From Aequorivita viscosa (GTDB lineage: Bacteria; Bacteroidota; Bacteroidia; Flavobacteriales; Flavobacteriaceae): 64,000 nt of DNA. Shown here one piece after another: positions 1-9,260 of the stretch (position 1 is its first letter; each line of letters opens with the position of its first letter). The stretch spans positions 38,452 through 102,451 of the forward strand of contig NZ_FNNS01000013.1 of NCBI RefSeq assembly GCF_900106795.1. Direction: 5' to 3'. Both the position numbers and the translations under genes were made by a program. A model generated the notes under the pieces. The model saw only the letters and a program-made list of their open reading frames with translations, did not search any database and was not told the DNA's origin.

Positions 1-775
1 CTTCGGGGAATTTTTTTTGAAATTCTTGAAAAGTTTCAATATCAACAATCGGGTTTTTAAAAAAGCTACCACTATTGCCTAAAACTTTTGGATCTGGAAG
101 CTTCGATTGACGGATAGCAATAACGGCTTCAGAAATATTTTTAATACTTGGCTCATCGATGTTTTTGTCGGCCAAAATCTTTTGAATATCACCGTAGGAA
201 ATATTCTTTATGTGTTCTACTTTCGTTAGTCCAAAAGTCACACTTGTAATAATATAGTTGCCTTTTTCTTCGTTTTTAAAGATTGAATTTCGATATCCAA
301 ACTGGCATTCGTCTTTGGTAAAGATTCTCTCTTCCAGTGTTTTAATTGAAATAGCTTCACAACTAACAAAGGTGTCTTTTAGTTCTACACCGTAAGCCCC
401 GATGTTTTGAATAGGAGCAGTTCCAACATTTCCAGGAATTAATGACATGTTTTCCAAGCCACCAAAATCCTTTTCGATGCAAAATTGTACAAATTCGTGC
501 CAGTTTTCACCGGCCATTGCTTTTACAACAACTTCATCTGTAGTTTCTTGTAGAATTTCAATTCCCTTTAAATTTACGTGAAGCACTAAAGCATCTAGTT
601 GGGAGGTAAGTAGCATATTACTACCTCCTCCCAAAATGAATAGTTCTGAGGATGGTTTTGTAGAAAGTATTTGCTTGAGTTCTGCAACCGTTTTAACCGA
701 TACAAAATACCTAGCGGTACAATCTATGCCAAATGTATTGTAGTTTTTAAGGGATTTGTACTCTTCAATTTGCAT
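1..775 (-). CDS. murB: UDP-N-acetylmuramate dehydrogenase (3'-truncated by window edge)
   Basis: MurB reduces UDP-GlcNAc-enolpyruvate to UDP-MurNAc with FAD and NADPH, the second committed step of cytoplasmic peptidoglycan precursor synthesis. About 258 N-terminal codons are visible. The N-terminus reads YNTFGIDCTARYF, the FAD-binding loop LGGGSN is near residues 48-53, then come the conserved IPGNVGTAPIQNIGAYG block and GNSGSFFKNP near residue 240, whose serine matches the catalytic proton donor. The substrate-binding C-terminal domain lies beyond base 1. The start codon overlaps the stop codon of the upstream aminotransferase by one base (TAATG), so the two are probably translated from one leftward message. 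MurA, the preceding enzyme, is encoded separately at 52.1 kb. Confidence 0.95.
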   Translation of the reverse strand, partial: MQIEEYKSLKNYNTFGIDCTARYFVSVKTVAELKQILSTKPSSELFILGGGSNMLLTSQLDALVLHVNLKGIEILQETTDEVVVKAMAGENWHEFVQFCIEKDFGGLENMSLIPGNVGTAPIQNIGAYGVELKDTFVSCEAISIKTLEERIFTKDECQFGYRNSIFKNEEKGNYIITSVTFGLTKVEHIKNISYGDIQKILADKNIDEPSIKNISEAVIAIRQSKLPDPKVLGNSGSFFKNPIVDIETFQEFQKKFPE

Positions 776-1965
776 TAATCCTTATATTTTTCAAGCGCCA
801 GTTTCAATATTTCAACAGCTCTAATAAGGCTTTCTTTTTTTAATACATAAGCAATACGCACTTGGTTTAATCCAACGCCTGGGCTAGAATAGAAGCCAGC
901 AGCGGGAGCAACCATAATGGTTTCGCCATTATCATCAAACTCTTCTAATAACCATTGTGCAAAGGCATCGCTATTTTTAACGGGTAGTTGAACAATACAG
1001 TAAAAAGCTCCTTTTGGCTCTCCAACTTGTACACCTGGAATTTCTTTTAAAGCAGCGACCAAGGTGTTTCGTCTATCTTGATATTCGGTAATTACACCAT
1101 CAAAATAGCTTTGAGGGGTTCCTAGGGCAGCTTCACTCGCTATTTGCGCAAAAGTTGGCGGACTTAACCTGGCTTGAGCAAACTTCATTGCAGTAGTAAT
1201 TACTTCCTTGTTTTTAGAAACTAAGCATCCAATGCGAGCACCGCACATGCTATAGCGTTTTGATACGGAATCAATGATAATTCCATAATCTGCCAAGCTT
1301 TCTTCTTCTAAAATAGAGTAATGTTTGGAACCATCGTAAGTAAACTCGCGATAAACCTCGTCTGCTACTAAAAATAAATCGTGTTTTTTGACGATTTCTG
1401 CCAAGGTTTTGATTTCTTCTTTAGAGTATAAATACCCTGTAGGATTACCAGGGTTACATATAAGTATTGCCTTAGTTTTAGGCGTAATTAGTTTTTCAAA
1501 TTCAGAAATAGGAGGGAGGGCAAAATTGTCTTCTATTTTAGAAATAACAGGAACGATTGTCACTCCTGAGGCTGTCGCAAATCCGTTGTAATTTGCATAA
1601 AACGGTTCAGGGATAATAATTTCGTCACCTGTATCAGCAATACTTCCCATAGCAAATAGAAGCGCTTCGCTGCCGCCTGTGGTAACGATAATATCACTTG
1701 CTTCAACAGGAATATTATTTTTTTTGTAATATCCAGCAATTTTTTCGCGGTATTCCAAAGATCCTTCAGAGCGCGTATAAGCAAGAATTTCTAAATTGTG
1801 GTTTGCCACGGCTTCCATCGCAATTTCAGGCGATTTAATGTCGGGTTGACCAATATTTAGGTGATAAACAGTTTTATTCGCTTTATAAGCTTTTTCGGCA
1901 TAAGGAACCAATTTCCGGATTGGTGATTCCGGCATGTTTTCCCCTTTTTTAGATACTGAAGGCAT
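775..1965 (-). CDS. PLP-dependent class I/II aminotransferase (aspartate aminotransferase-like)
   Basis: A 396-residue fold-type I aminotransferase of usual length. Visible motifs are NPGNPTG (171-177), ADEVY with the cofactor-binding Asp202 and Tyr205, and SVSKRYSMCGARIG, in which Lys236 should form the Schiff base with PLP and Arg244 contacts the phosphate. The family transfers amino groups between aspartate or other amino acids and 2-oxoacids; the exact substrate cannot be read from sequence. It is first in a two-gene leftward unit with murB, whose start overlaps its stop by one base. A second in-frame Met at residue 11 is a possible start, since the real fold appears to begin near MPESPIRKL. 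Confidence 0.92.
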   Translation of the reverse strand: MPSVSKKGENMPESPIRKLVPYAEKAYKANKTVYHLNIGQPDIKSPEIAMEAVANHNLEILAYTRSEGSLEYREKIAGYYKKNNIPVEASDIIVTTGGSEALLFAMGSIADTGDEIIIPEPFYANYNGFATASGVTIVPVISKIEDNFALPPISEFEKLITPKTKAILICNPGNPTGYLYSKEEIKTLAEIVKKHDLFLVADEVYREFTYDGSKHYSILEEESLADYGIIIDSVSKRYSMCGARIGCLVSKNKEVITTAMKFAQARLSPPTFAQIASEAALGTPQSYFDGVITEYQDRRNTLVAALKEIPGVQVGEPKGAFYCIVQLPVKNSDAFAQWLLEEFDDNGETIMVAPAAGFYSSPGVGLNQVRIAYVLKKESLIRAVEILKLALEKYKD

Positions 1966-2082
1966 AGTCTATAATTTTGTCGCAAAGTTGCAAAATATAT
2001 TAATACAATACTATGAAGCACATGCTAACATTTATGATTTTTCCTTAACTTACATATCATTAACGAGCTCCTTCTTATATTT

Positions 2083-3333
2083 ATGAATAAGATATTTGTT
2101 TGTTTTCTACTTCTATGTGGTTTTATTCCTGGTTATGGGCAGGGAGGCTTCCAATTGAAGAAGAATAAAACGAAGAGTCGTATTCCGTTTGAATTGGTAA
2201 ACAATTTGCCTGTTATTAAAGTTGAAATTAACGGCACCGATTTTTCCTTCATTCTGGATACAGGGGTTAAAACTAGTTTACTTTTTAGCTCCGAATCAGT
2301 AGATGATTTCTTTTTGAGTAATACTGTTCCTGTGCAAATACATGGATTGGGCTCCGATACGCCTATTAATGCTTTAAAGAGTCGCAATAACACTGTTGTT
2401 GTTGGCAAAGCGATAGATGTAAATCACGAATTATACTTGATTTTTGAAAACACTTTAAACTTCTCTCCACGAATGGGAGTTCCTATAAATGGTATTTTAG
2501 GTAGTAGTTTTTTTGAAAGTTTTGTGGTGGAGATAAACTACATTTCTAAAATGATTACACTTTATGATCCAGACAAATACACGTTCTCTAACTGTAAAAA
2601 GTGTAAAGATTTACCGTTAAATTTTGAAAAAGGAAAACCATATATTAACCTAACAGCTTCTTCTGGCAAATCGAATAAAGAAGTAACATTATTGATAGAC
2701 TCTGGAAGTAGCGATGTGTTATGGCTTTTTGATGAAGATGATTTTATTAAGGAAAAGCCTAAAAATTATTTTCACGATTTCCTTGGGTTAGGCCTTAGCG
2801 GTAGTGTAAATGGTAAGCGGGCTCGTATTCCTGAATTACGGTTGGGAGAGTTTATTCTGAAAAATGTAAACACTTCTTTTCCAGAACAAGTAGCAATTAC
2901 AAAAGCTCGATTATATGAGGAAAGAGATGGAAGCGTAGGCGGTGGGTTTTTAAGCCGCTTTAAAGTTATTTTTGATTATCGAAATAAGGTAGTTAGATTC
3001 AAAAAAAATCGTCGTTTTAAAAATCCATTTCATTATAATATGGCAGGAATTACAATAGAGCATTCCGGAATGGCTTGGCTTATAGACGAAAATCAATTCA
3101 CGTTAGTCCCTCGCTTTATTGTTGTAGATGTTCGGGAGGGTTCTCCAGCTCATCACGCTGGATTACAAAAGGAAGATGAAGTTTTAACAATTAACGGAAA
3201 GCCAAATTATAATTACAAATTATACGAAATAATCAACCTTTTTTCAAGTGAGCGTGGTAAGAAAATAACAATGAAAATAAAAAGAGGAAACGTAAGTAAG
3301 AAAATTAAGTTTTATTTAAAGAATGTGTTTTAA
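2083..3333 (+). CDS. Exported retropepsin-like aspartyl protease with C-terminal PDZ domain
   Basis: A 416-residue protein with a cleavable-looking signal peptide (hydrophobic residues 4-16, ending GYGQ). It has two aspartyl-protease active-site motifs, DTG at 59-61 and DSG at 207-209, each preceded by a hydrophobic strand, so both lobes lie in one chain. Residues about 330-416 form a PDZ domain, with the recognisable stretch VREGSPAHHAGLQKEDEVLTING. Such proteins probably cleave unfolded or tethered envelope substrates in the periplasm; that role is inferred from the family. A CxxC (NCKKC, 171-175) sits between the lobes and could form a disulfide. It is monocistronic, read away from the aminotransferase, and followed by a strong hairpin. 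Confidence 0.88.
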   Translation: MNKIFVCFLLLCGFIPGYGQGGFQLKKNKTKSRIPFELVNNLPVIKVEINGTDFSFILDTGVKTSLLFSSESVDDFFLSNTVPVQIHGLGSDTPINALKSRNNTVVVGKAIDVNHELYLIFENTLNFSPRMGVPINGILGSSFFESFVVEINYISKMITLYDPDKYTFSNCKKCKDLPLNFEKGKPYINLTASSGKSNKEVTLLIDSGSSDVLWLFDEDDFIKEKPKNYFHDFLGLGLSGSVNGKRARIPELRLGEFILKNVNTSFPEQVAITKARLYEERDGSVGGGFLSRFKVIFDYRNKVVRFKKNRRFKNPFHYNMAGITIEHSGMAWLIDENQFTLVPRFIVVDVREGSPAHHAGLQKEDEVLTINGKPNYNYKLYEIINLFSSERGKKITMKIKRGNVSKKIKFYLKNVF

Positions 3334-3336
3334 ACA

Positions 3337-3364
3337 AAAAAGCCGCAAAATAAATGCGGCTTTT
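3337..3364. terminator. Bidirectional intrinsic terminator
   Basis: An A-run followed by AGCCGCA, a 7-base A/T loop, TGCGGCT and a T-run gives a GC-rich stem with U-tracts in both directions. It sits between the convergent aspartyl protease and DUF1573 genes and can end both. Confidence 0.85.
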
Positions 3365-3387
3365 ACTAAAATTATAATGTAAGGTTT

Positions 3388-3783
3388 TTAGCTTTTTTCG
3401 AGTATGCTCGAATTTTCTTTAGCTACTTCCCCTTTTATTTTAAGTGCTACCATAGGTTCGGTAGCATTTGAAGATACTGTGATGCTTCTTCTAATTGGGC
3501 CAACACGATTTGTATCGTACTTTACTTCAATGGAGCTACTTTCACCTGGAGCTATTGGTCCATTTGGTTTTTTCGGAATAGTACAACCGCAACTAGATTT
3601 TACATCGGTTATAATTAGTGGTGCATCGCCCGTATTTGTAAATTCAAATACACGTACTCCGTCACTTCCTTTCAATACAGTACCGTAATCAATGGTATCT
3701 GTTTTAAACGTAATTTTCGCTTGTTGCGCTTGAGCGGTAAAACCAATCAAGGCAACGAGTGCAATAAGAGCTAATTTTTTCAT
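3388..3783 (-). CDS. DUF1573 exported protein
   Basis: A 131-residue protein with a classic signal peptide (two Lys, a hydrophobic core, AQAQ at about residue 20) followed by one DUF1573 domain. The domain shows FEFTNTGDAPLIITDVKSSCGCT, including the SCGC motif typical of the family, then TNRVGPIRRSITVSSNA. DUF1573 is an immunoglobulin-like beta-sandwich common in exported proteins of Bacteroidota; its biochemical role is unknown. The gene is monocistronic, divergent from valS and convergent with the aspartyl protease. Confidence 0.88.
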   Translation of the reverse strand: MKKLALIALVALIGFTAQAQQAKITFKTDTIDYGTVLKGSDGVRVFEFTNTGDAPLIITDVKSSCGCTIPKKPNGPIAPGESSSIEVKYDTNRVGPIRRSITVSSNATEPMVALKIKGEVAKENSSILEKS

Positions 3784-3872
3784 GATTTTATGTTTTTAAT
3801 CTTTGCTAAAGTATAGAACTTTAAAGAACCTGCAAAATATCCTATACACTTTTATTATCCTACAGATATATT

Positions 3873-3880
3873 TACTTTTG
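3873..3880 (+). promoter_or_regulatory. -7 box TACTTTTG for valS
   Basis: Perfect match to the Bacteroidota sigma-ABfr -7 consensus TAnnTTTG, 30 bases before the chosen valS ATG. The -33 element is weak (a T-rich tract near 3849-3856). Because the box lies inside the longest open frame, it supports starting ValS at 3911. Confidence 0.6.
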
Positions 3881-3910
3881 CAGCTTACTCTTCAAATATC
3901 AGACCAAAGT

Positions 3911-6541
3911 ATGGCTTTAGATGCAAAATATAATATCAAACAGATTGAAAACAAGTGGTATAACTACTGGATGGAGAACCGCTATTTCCACTCTGAGGTG
4001 GATGAAAGAACGCCATACACAATCGTTATTCCTCCGCCAAATGTTACCGGAGTGCTACATATGGGCCATATGCTCAACAATACGCTTCAGGATGTATTGA
4101 TTCGCCGAGCTAGACTTCAAGGTTTTAATGCCTGCTGGGTGCCCGGCACAGACCATGCTTCTATAGCTACCGAAGCTAAAGTTGTTGCAAAACTAAAAGC
4201 AGATGGAATTGATAAAACCACACTTTCCCGGGAAGAGTTTTTGGAACATGCATGGGATTGGACTCATAAACACGGAGGAATTATACTCGAACAATTAAAA
4301 AAGTTAGGAGCCTCTTGTGATTGGGACCGAACTAAGTTTACGATGGATGAAGATATGTCGGCCTCAGTTATTAAGGTTTTTGTCGATCTATACCGTAAAG
4401 GAAACATTTATCGCGGTTACCGCATGGTAAATTGGGATCCAGAAGCACAGACAACACTTTCGGATGAAGAAGTTATCTACGAAGAGAAACAAGGAAACCT
4501 CTATTATCTAAATTATAAAATTGAAGGTAGTGATGACACTTTAATTATCGCTACAACAAGACCTGAAACAATTTTAGGTGATACTGCGATCTGTATTAAT
4601 CCGAATGATGAACGATTTGCACATCTTCGGGGTAAAAAGGCGATTGTCCCAATTTGTAATAGGGTTATTCCAATTATTGAAGATGAATATGTAGATGTTG
4701 AATTTGGTACAGGTTGTTTAAAAGTAACCCCTGCACACGATGAAAACGACAAGATGCTAGGTGATAAGCACAATCTTGAAATTGTTGATATTCTTAATGA
4801 TGACGGAACTTTAAATAGCTACGGACTTCATTATGAAGGTAAAGATCGTTTTGTTGTTCGTAAGGAAATTGTAAAAGAACTGCAAGACACAGGAGTAATT
4901 TCAAAAATTGAAACTCACGTTCATAAAGTTGGAACAAGTGAACGTACGGGAGCGGTTATAGAGCCAAAACTAAGTGATCAGTGGTTTTTAAAAATGAAAG
5001 AACTTGCACAACCAGCTTTGGATGCGGTTCTAGAAAAGGATGTAAACCTAGTACCCGAAAAATTCGTCAATACCTATCGCCATTGGATGGAAAATGTTCG
5101 CGATTGGAACATTTCGCGTCAACTTTGGTGGGGCCATCAAATTCCCGCTTATTTCTATGGCGATGGAAAAGAAGATTTTGTAGTTGCCGAAACAATTGAT
5201 GAGGCAGTAAAACTCGCTCAAGAAAAAACCAGAAATACAAATTTAAAAGCGACCGATTTAAAACAAGATCCAGATGCTTTAGATACTTGGTTTTCGTCTT
5301 GGCTTTGGCCGATTAGTGTTTTTAATGGGATTATGGAACCCGATAATAAGGAGATAAATTATTATTACCCTACAAACGATCTTGTTACGGCGCCTGAAAT
5401 TCTTTTCTTTTGGGTGGCGCGAATGATTATTGCAGGCTACGAATACCGAAATGAAAAACCATTTACCAATGTTTATCTCACAGGAATTGTGCGCGATAAG
5501 CAACGTAGGAAAATGAGTAAATCACTCGGGAATTCTCCAGACCCTATTGGGTTAATGGATATTTACGGAGCTGATGGCGTTCGTGTGGGTATGTTGTTGA
5601 GTTCTCCTGCAGGAAACGACCTTATGTTTGAAGAAGACCTTTGTAAGCAGGGGAGTGGCTTTGTAAATAAAATCTGGAATGCATATCGTTTAATAGATGG
5701 TTGGGAAGTTTCTGCAACCAAAAAACAATCCCAAAGCGATGCAACGGCTATAAAATGGTATCGAAGCAAGTTCCAGAAAGCGCTTGCCGATTTGGAAGAT
5801 CAATACAGCAAATACCGTATAAGCGATGCTTTAATGACAACTTATAAATTGGTTTGGGACGATTTTTGTTCGTGGTTTTTGGAAATGGTAAAACCGGTGT
5901 TCGGTGAGCCTATTTCCGAAAAGACGTACAAAGAAGTTATTTCTATTCTGGAAGACAACCTAGTAATACTGCACCCTTTTGTGCCTTTTATTTCTGAAGA
6001 AATTTGGCAGCATATTACACCGCGAAAATCATCAGAAGCGTTAATTATTGCGAAATGGCCAGAATTAGTTGCTAATGACGAAGCAATTATTAAGCATTTT
6101 GAATTCGCTTCGGAAGTAATTTCTGGAATACGAACAATTAGGAAAGAGAAGAATATCTCGTTTAAAGATTCAATCGAACTTTCTGTAATTAACCACGAAG
6201 GAAGTTCTGAAGAATTTGATGCGCTAATTTCAAAATTGGGGAATATTTCATCGCTAAATTATATCAATGAAAAGCTTGATGGCGCATTGACTTTTCGTGT
6301 AAAAAGTAATGAATACTTTATTCCTATTGCCGGAGCCATTAATATTGAAGAAGAAATTGAAACCTTAACTCAAGAGCTAAAATACACTGAAGGATTTCTT
6401 AAAAGTGTTCAAGGCAAACTAAAAAATGAACGTTTTGTAAATGGCGCACCAGAACAGGTAGTTGCATTAGAACGGCAAAAAGAAGCCGATGCTTTAGCTA
6501 AAATCGAAACAATAAAGGCAAGTCTTAAAAGTCTGAAATAA
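3911..6541 (+). CDS. valS: Valine--tRNA ligase
   Basis: Class I aminoacyl-tRNA synthetase of 876 residues that charges tRNA-Val in the cytoplasm. The HIGH signature appears as HMGH at 50-53, in the ValS-typical context [17 protein letters not shown], and KMSKS lies near residues 534-538. The CP1 editing domain lies between them ([21 protein letters not shown]), and WFSSWLWP and [11 protein letters not shown] are also ValS-like. The C-terminus is the expected valyl tRNA-binding coiled coil. The open frame extends 36 codons upstream of 3911 but that part is unlike ValS and contains the promoter, so the start is set at ATG 3911. The gene is monocistronic and is followed by a hairpin repeat. Confidence 0.97.
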   Translation: MALDAKYNIKQIENKWYNYWMENRYFHSEVDERTPYTIVIPPPNVTGVLHMGHMLNNTLQDVLIRRARLQGFNACWVPGTDHASIATEAKVVAKLKADGIDKTTLSREEFLEHAWDWTHKHGGIILEQLKKLGASCDWDRTKFTMDEDMSASVIKVFVDLYRKGNIYRGYRMVNWDPEAQTTLSDEEVIYEEKQGNLYYLNYKIEGSDDTLIIATTRPETILGDTAICINPNDERFAHLRGKKAIVPICNRVIPIIEDEYVDVEFGTGCLKVTPAHDENDKMLGDKHNLEIVDILNDDGTLNSYGLHYEGKDRFVVRKEIVKELQDTGVISKIETHVHKVGTSERTGAVIEPKLSDQWFLKMKELAQPALDAVLEKDVNLVPEKFVNTYRHWMENVRDWNISRQLWWGHQIPAYFYGDGKEDFVVAETIDEAVKLAQEKTRNTNLKATDLKQDPDALDTWFSSWLWPISVFNGIMEPDNKEINYYYPTNDLVTAPEILFFWVARMIIAGYEYRNEKPFTNVYLTGIVRDKQRRKMSKSLGNSPDPIGLMDIYGADGVRVGMLLSSPAGNDLMFEEDLCKQGSGFVNKIWNAYRLIDGWEVSATKKQSQSDATAIKWYRSKFQKALADLEDQYSKYRISDALMTTYKLVWDDFCSWFLEMVKPVFGEPISEKTYKEVISILEDNLVILHPFVPFISEEIWQHITPRKSSEALIIAKWPELVANDEAIIKHFEFASEVISGIRTIRKEKNISFKDSIELSVINHEGSSEEFDALISKLGNISSLNYINEKLDGALTFRVKSNEYFIPIAGAINIEEEIETLTQELKYTEGFLKSVQGKLKNERFVNGAPEQVVALERQKEADALAKIETIKASLKSLK

Positions 6542-6560
6542 CCATACAGACTATATTTTT

Positions 6561-6623
6561 ACACCTGTTAGGTTTTCGGATATCTGTTGCTTTAGAACGA
6601 CAAATAGAAAACCTAACAGGTGT
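6561..6623. repeat. Hairpin repeat, ACCTGnnAGGT family, copy 1
   Basis: Perfect 16-bp inverted repeat (6561-6576 and 6608-6623) around a 31-base loop, 19 bases downstream of the valS stop. Each arm contains the self-complementary core ACCTGTTAGGT. It may serve as a transcription terminator; related elements occur at 30482, 60785 and 61064. Confidence 0.75.
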
Positions 6624-6787
6624 ACTCTTTTTAAGGAGGTATATAGCAAGAATATTTTAAAGGGTGTTCTTGGATTTTTCGCAAAATTGAAAATTACGAA
6701 CTAGAATGAAGTAGGGGTAGCAGCAGGGAAAAGTAAATAGAGAAAGTAAAATTTCTATTCGCGAACTATAGTAAAAACTGCGGTTGC

Positions 6788-7054
6788 CTATTTTCTGTAA
6801 AGAAAGTAATGATTTACAGCATCTACATAAAGCTGTTTCGCCTCGTTTGGAGTTAGTCCACGTGTTTGGAAGAGTGCATTGGTCTTAAAGGCATTGATCA
6901 ATGGCTTATTGCTTCCAGGTGAATCGTGATCTCCTGTGGCTCTTTTGTAATAAGCATAGAGCCGTAGTAAGAAATCAGCAGGAAAAGGTTCTTTGTGCTG
7001 ATTAATGCTTTCAACTGCTTGTTTAAAAACTATATCCAATTCTTCTGGACTCAT
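6788..7054 (-). CDS. Acyl-CoA-binding protein (ACBP)
   Basis: An 88-residue stand-alone ACBP, the usual length. It shows the helix-1 pattern FKQAVESI, then LLRLYAYYKRATGD corresponding to the canonical LYxLYKQATxGD, and the helix-4 segment LTPNEAKQLYVDAVN. ACBPs bind long-chain acyl-CoA esters and buffer them in the cytosol. It is the last gene of a leftward unit after psd, whose stop overlaps its start by four bases (ATGA), and cdsA, which fits a role in supplying acyl chains for phospholipid synthesis. Confidence 0.88.
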   Translation of the reverse strand: MSPEELDIVFKQAVESINQHKEPFPADFLLRLYAYYKRATGDHDSPGSNKPLINAFKTNALFQTRGLTPNEAKQLYVDAVNHYFLYRK

Positions 7055-7704
7055 GACCTTGTAGCTAATATTGAAATTCCACCTTTAACTTTTTCATTCA
7101 GCGAAACATTTATTTTGGTATCTAAAGGAAGGTAAACATCTACACGAGAGCCAAATTTAATGAAACCACTGTCTGAAGTTTGCGTTACTTCATCGCCTAC
7201 TTCGGCGTAATTTACAATTCGTTTTGCCAGCGCACCAGCAATTTGTCTATATAATACATCTCCGAAAACATCGTTCTTAACCACGACAGTTGTTCGTTCA
7301 TTTTCTTCGGAAGATTTTGGGTGCCAAGCAACCAAGAACTTTCCTGGGTGGTATTTACTATAAACAACCTTTCCTCCCACTGGGTGTCGTGTTACGTGCA
7401 CGTTTATAGGCGACATAAATACCGAAACCTGTAATCTTTTCTCGTTAAAATATTCTTTTTCGAATACTTCTTCAATAACAACAACTTTTCCATCTACCGG
7501 TGAAAGCACTTGTTCTGATTGGGGCGTAAAATTACGTTTCGGATTTCTAAAAAATTGCAATACAACAATTAGTAAAATAATAAGTGCAATTAAAACCCCG
7601 CCACGGATGGTTGGATTTTCCACAAACGCATTTGCTAATAGACTAAGTCCGACTACTATCATCAGCGCTATAGTTATTATCTTAAAACCTTCTTTATGAA
7701 ACAT
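7051..7704 (-). CDS. psd: Phosphatidylserine decarboxylase (short form)
   Basis: Pyruvoyl enzyme that makes phosphatidylethanolamine from phosphatidylserine at the inner membrane. The 217-residue length matches the short PSD-like class. The N-terminal half has two hydrophobic segments (about 8-28 and 34-52), followed by NPKRNF, LSPVDGKV, SPINVHVTRHPVGG and the autocleavage motif FGS near residues 184-186. Cleavage between Gly and Ser would yield the pyruvoyl alpha chain. The start is ATG 7704; a TTG two codons upstream is also open. It overlaps the end of cdsA by 11 bases and the start of the ACBP gene by 4, indicating tight translational coupling in a phospholipid operon. Confidence 0.93.
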   Translation of the reverse strand: MFHKEGFKIITIALMIVVGLSLLANAFVENPTIRGGVLIALIILLIVVLQFFRNPKRNFTPQSEQVLSPVDGKVVVIEEVFEKEYFNEKRLQVSVFMSPINVHVTRHPVGGKVVYSKYHPGKFLVAWHPKSSEENERTTVVVKNDVFGDVLYRQIAGALAKRIVNYAEVGDEVTQTSDSGFIKFGSRVDVYLPLDTKINVSLNEKVKGGISILATRS

Positions 7705-8527
7705 AATCAACTATTAGTAAAAAAGCATAAATAAAAGGACTGGCATATAGAATACTATCAAGCCTGTCATACATTCCGCCGTGTCCAGGCATTATAATTC
7801 CGCTGTCTTTAACGCCAGCTTGTCTTTTAAATTTAGATTGTATAAGATCGCCGACAGTTCCAAAAAATGAAACGATAATTGCCATACAAATCCATACCCA
7901 AAGTTCATATTTCTCAGTATCTATAAGATTATAACTTTTAGTGATATTAAAAATAATAAATCCCGCTAAAAGAGCGCCTAGCATTCCGCCAAGAAAACCT
8001 TCGATGGTCTTTTTTGGGGAAACGCGTTCTAAAAGTTTATGTTTTCCGAAATTTTTTCCTATTAAGTATGCAAAGGTATCATTTGACCACATTAATATAA
8101 AAACTGAAACAATAAGATACGGAACAAATTTACCATCAACATCCATTACTGGGATAAGGGTTAGAAATACAAACCCACTGATGATATAGAAAACCACGGT
8201 AATGTACTTCTTTTTTTCAAACATAGGGATTTTACTGGTCCATAGTACATCCTTTAAAAGAAATAAATTTACAAATCCGCTTAAAATTAGAAACAAATAA
8301 ACCGCATTTATGTCAATAACGCGATAACTTAAAAAATAGAATGCAGCTGCAAGAAGGAAGTAGGCAAAATAGCTAGTAAGGTGTACTAGTTTTAAAAATT
8401 CACTCATTGTAATAAGAGCCAGAACAAAGAATAAACCCATAAACCATTCACGTGAAGTGAACATCGCAATAGTGATAATTGAAATATATAACGCGCCCGA
8501 AATCGTTCGCACGATAGTTTCCTTCAT
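7694..8527 (-). CDS. cdsA: Phosphatidate cytidylyltransferase (CDP-diglyceride synthase)
   Basis: Polytopic inner-membrane enzyme that activates phosphatidate with CTP to CDP-diacylglycerol, the branch point for bacterial phospholipids. 277 residues with about seven or eight hydrophobic segments. The C-terminal signature is clear: SPKKTIEGFLGG, then GDLIQSKFKRQAGVKDSG and PGHGGMYDRLDS, which carries the catalytic metal-binding acidic residues. The start is ATG 8527 (MKETIVRTISGAL), one base after the upstream LUD gene ends; the 17 extra upstream codons overlap that gene and are unlike the family. It precedes psd, the next-but-one enzyme of the pathway. Confidence 0.93.
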   Translation of the reverse strand: MKETIVRTISGALYISIITIAMFTSREWFMGLFFVLALITMSEFLKLVHLTSYFAYFLLAAAFYFLSYRVIDINAVYLFLILSGFVNLFLLKDVLWTSKIPMFEKKKYITVVFYIISGFVFLTLIPVMDVDGKFVPYLIVSVFILMWSNDTFAYLIGKNFGKHKLLERVSPKKTIEGFLGGMLGALLAGFIIFNITKSYNLIDTEKYELWVWICMAIIVSFFGTVGDLIQSKFKRQAGVKDSGIIMPGHGGMYDRLDSILYASPFIYAFLLIVDYVS

Positions 8528-8528
8528 A

Positions 8529-9149
8529 TTATAAGTCTTCCAGTAGCAACAAATATAGGTTTTTTGTGCTACTTCCATAACTCATAAAATCCTTTTCTTT
8601 ATCTTCTTTATCGGTTTCGAAATCTTGAATTGTAGTAATATTGCTTGGTATATAGCCCGAACTTTGGTTTTTAATAATCCGTAAGCCTTCGCTAATATTT
8701 TCTACAATTTGGCTCGTTTTAGCCAAAATAATCATGCTGTCAGGAAGCTCATTTAGTTTCTTTTCTTTTACCTGATTAGATGATAATAGAATTGCACCAG
8801 TCTTAGCCACCAATGATTCACAGGTGGAAAGAAAGAATTTTGAATCAGATTTATTAACGAATTTTAAGTTGAAACCATCAAATCGTTGACGGAGCTGTTC
8901 TTCTAAACAAAAAACGTCTTGTTCGTACCAGTCATTCTCAACCATAATATTATCAAAAGCTTCCAGTGCTTCTTCCCAATCCTCACAATAGATAAATTTT
9001 CCTCCATTGTTTCGGAAGTGGTACGTAAATTTTTCGTCGACTGGAAGTTTCTGTTCTGGATAATAACTGCTACGGTCAGAGGGTTGCCCCGTTTGGGGCT
9101 TTTTATCTGACTTATAGCTGGGGAATAAAAGCCTTTTTATTAGACTCAT
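8529..9149 (-). CDS. LUD domain-containing protein (LutC-like)
   Basis: A 206-residue protein with a C-terminal LUD fold: FFLSTCESLVAKTGAILLSS (split here as FFLSTCESLVAK and TGAILLSS), followed by MIILAKTSQIV and an IPSNITTIQ segment, which resemble the LutC/YkgG lactate-utilisation family. LutC normally works with the iron-sulfur proteins LutA and LutB in lactate oxidation, but neither is nearby. Instead the gene lies between ftsH and cdsA, with one base before cdsA. The N-terminal 45 residues are polar and low complexity. A lactate role is therefore uncertain; the neighbours suggest a different housekeeping function. Confidence 0.75.
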   Translation of the reverse strand: MSLIKRLLFPSYKSDKKPQTGQPSDRSSYYPEQKLPVDEKFTYHFRNNGGKFIYCEDWEEALEAFDNIMVENDWYEQDVFCLEEQLRQRFDGFNLKFVNKSDSKFFLSTCESLVAKTGAILLSSNQVKEKKLNELPDSMIILAKTSQIVENISEGLRIIKNQSSGYIPSNITTIQDFETDKEDKEKDFMSYGSSTKNLYLLLLEDL

Positions 9150-9260
9150 TAATAATTCATTGAGGAGTTGATAAACGAGTTAATGACCAAAGATATAAAA
9201 TATCAGTAGAAGTAGTATGCTTAAAATATAAAGATTACTTCCAACAGTGAATAAGCAAAC

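Noticed and set aside
3803..3910. 36-residue extension of ValS
   Set aside because: It contains the -7 box, is unlike ValS and would place the promoter within the coding sequence.
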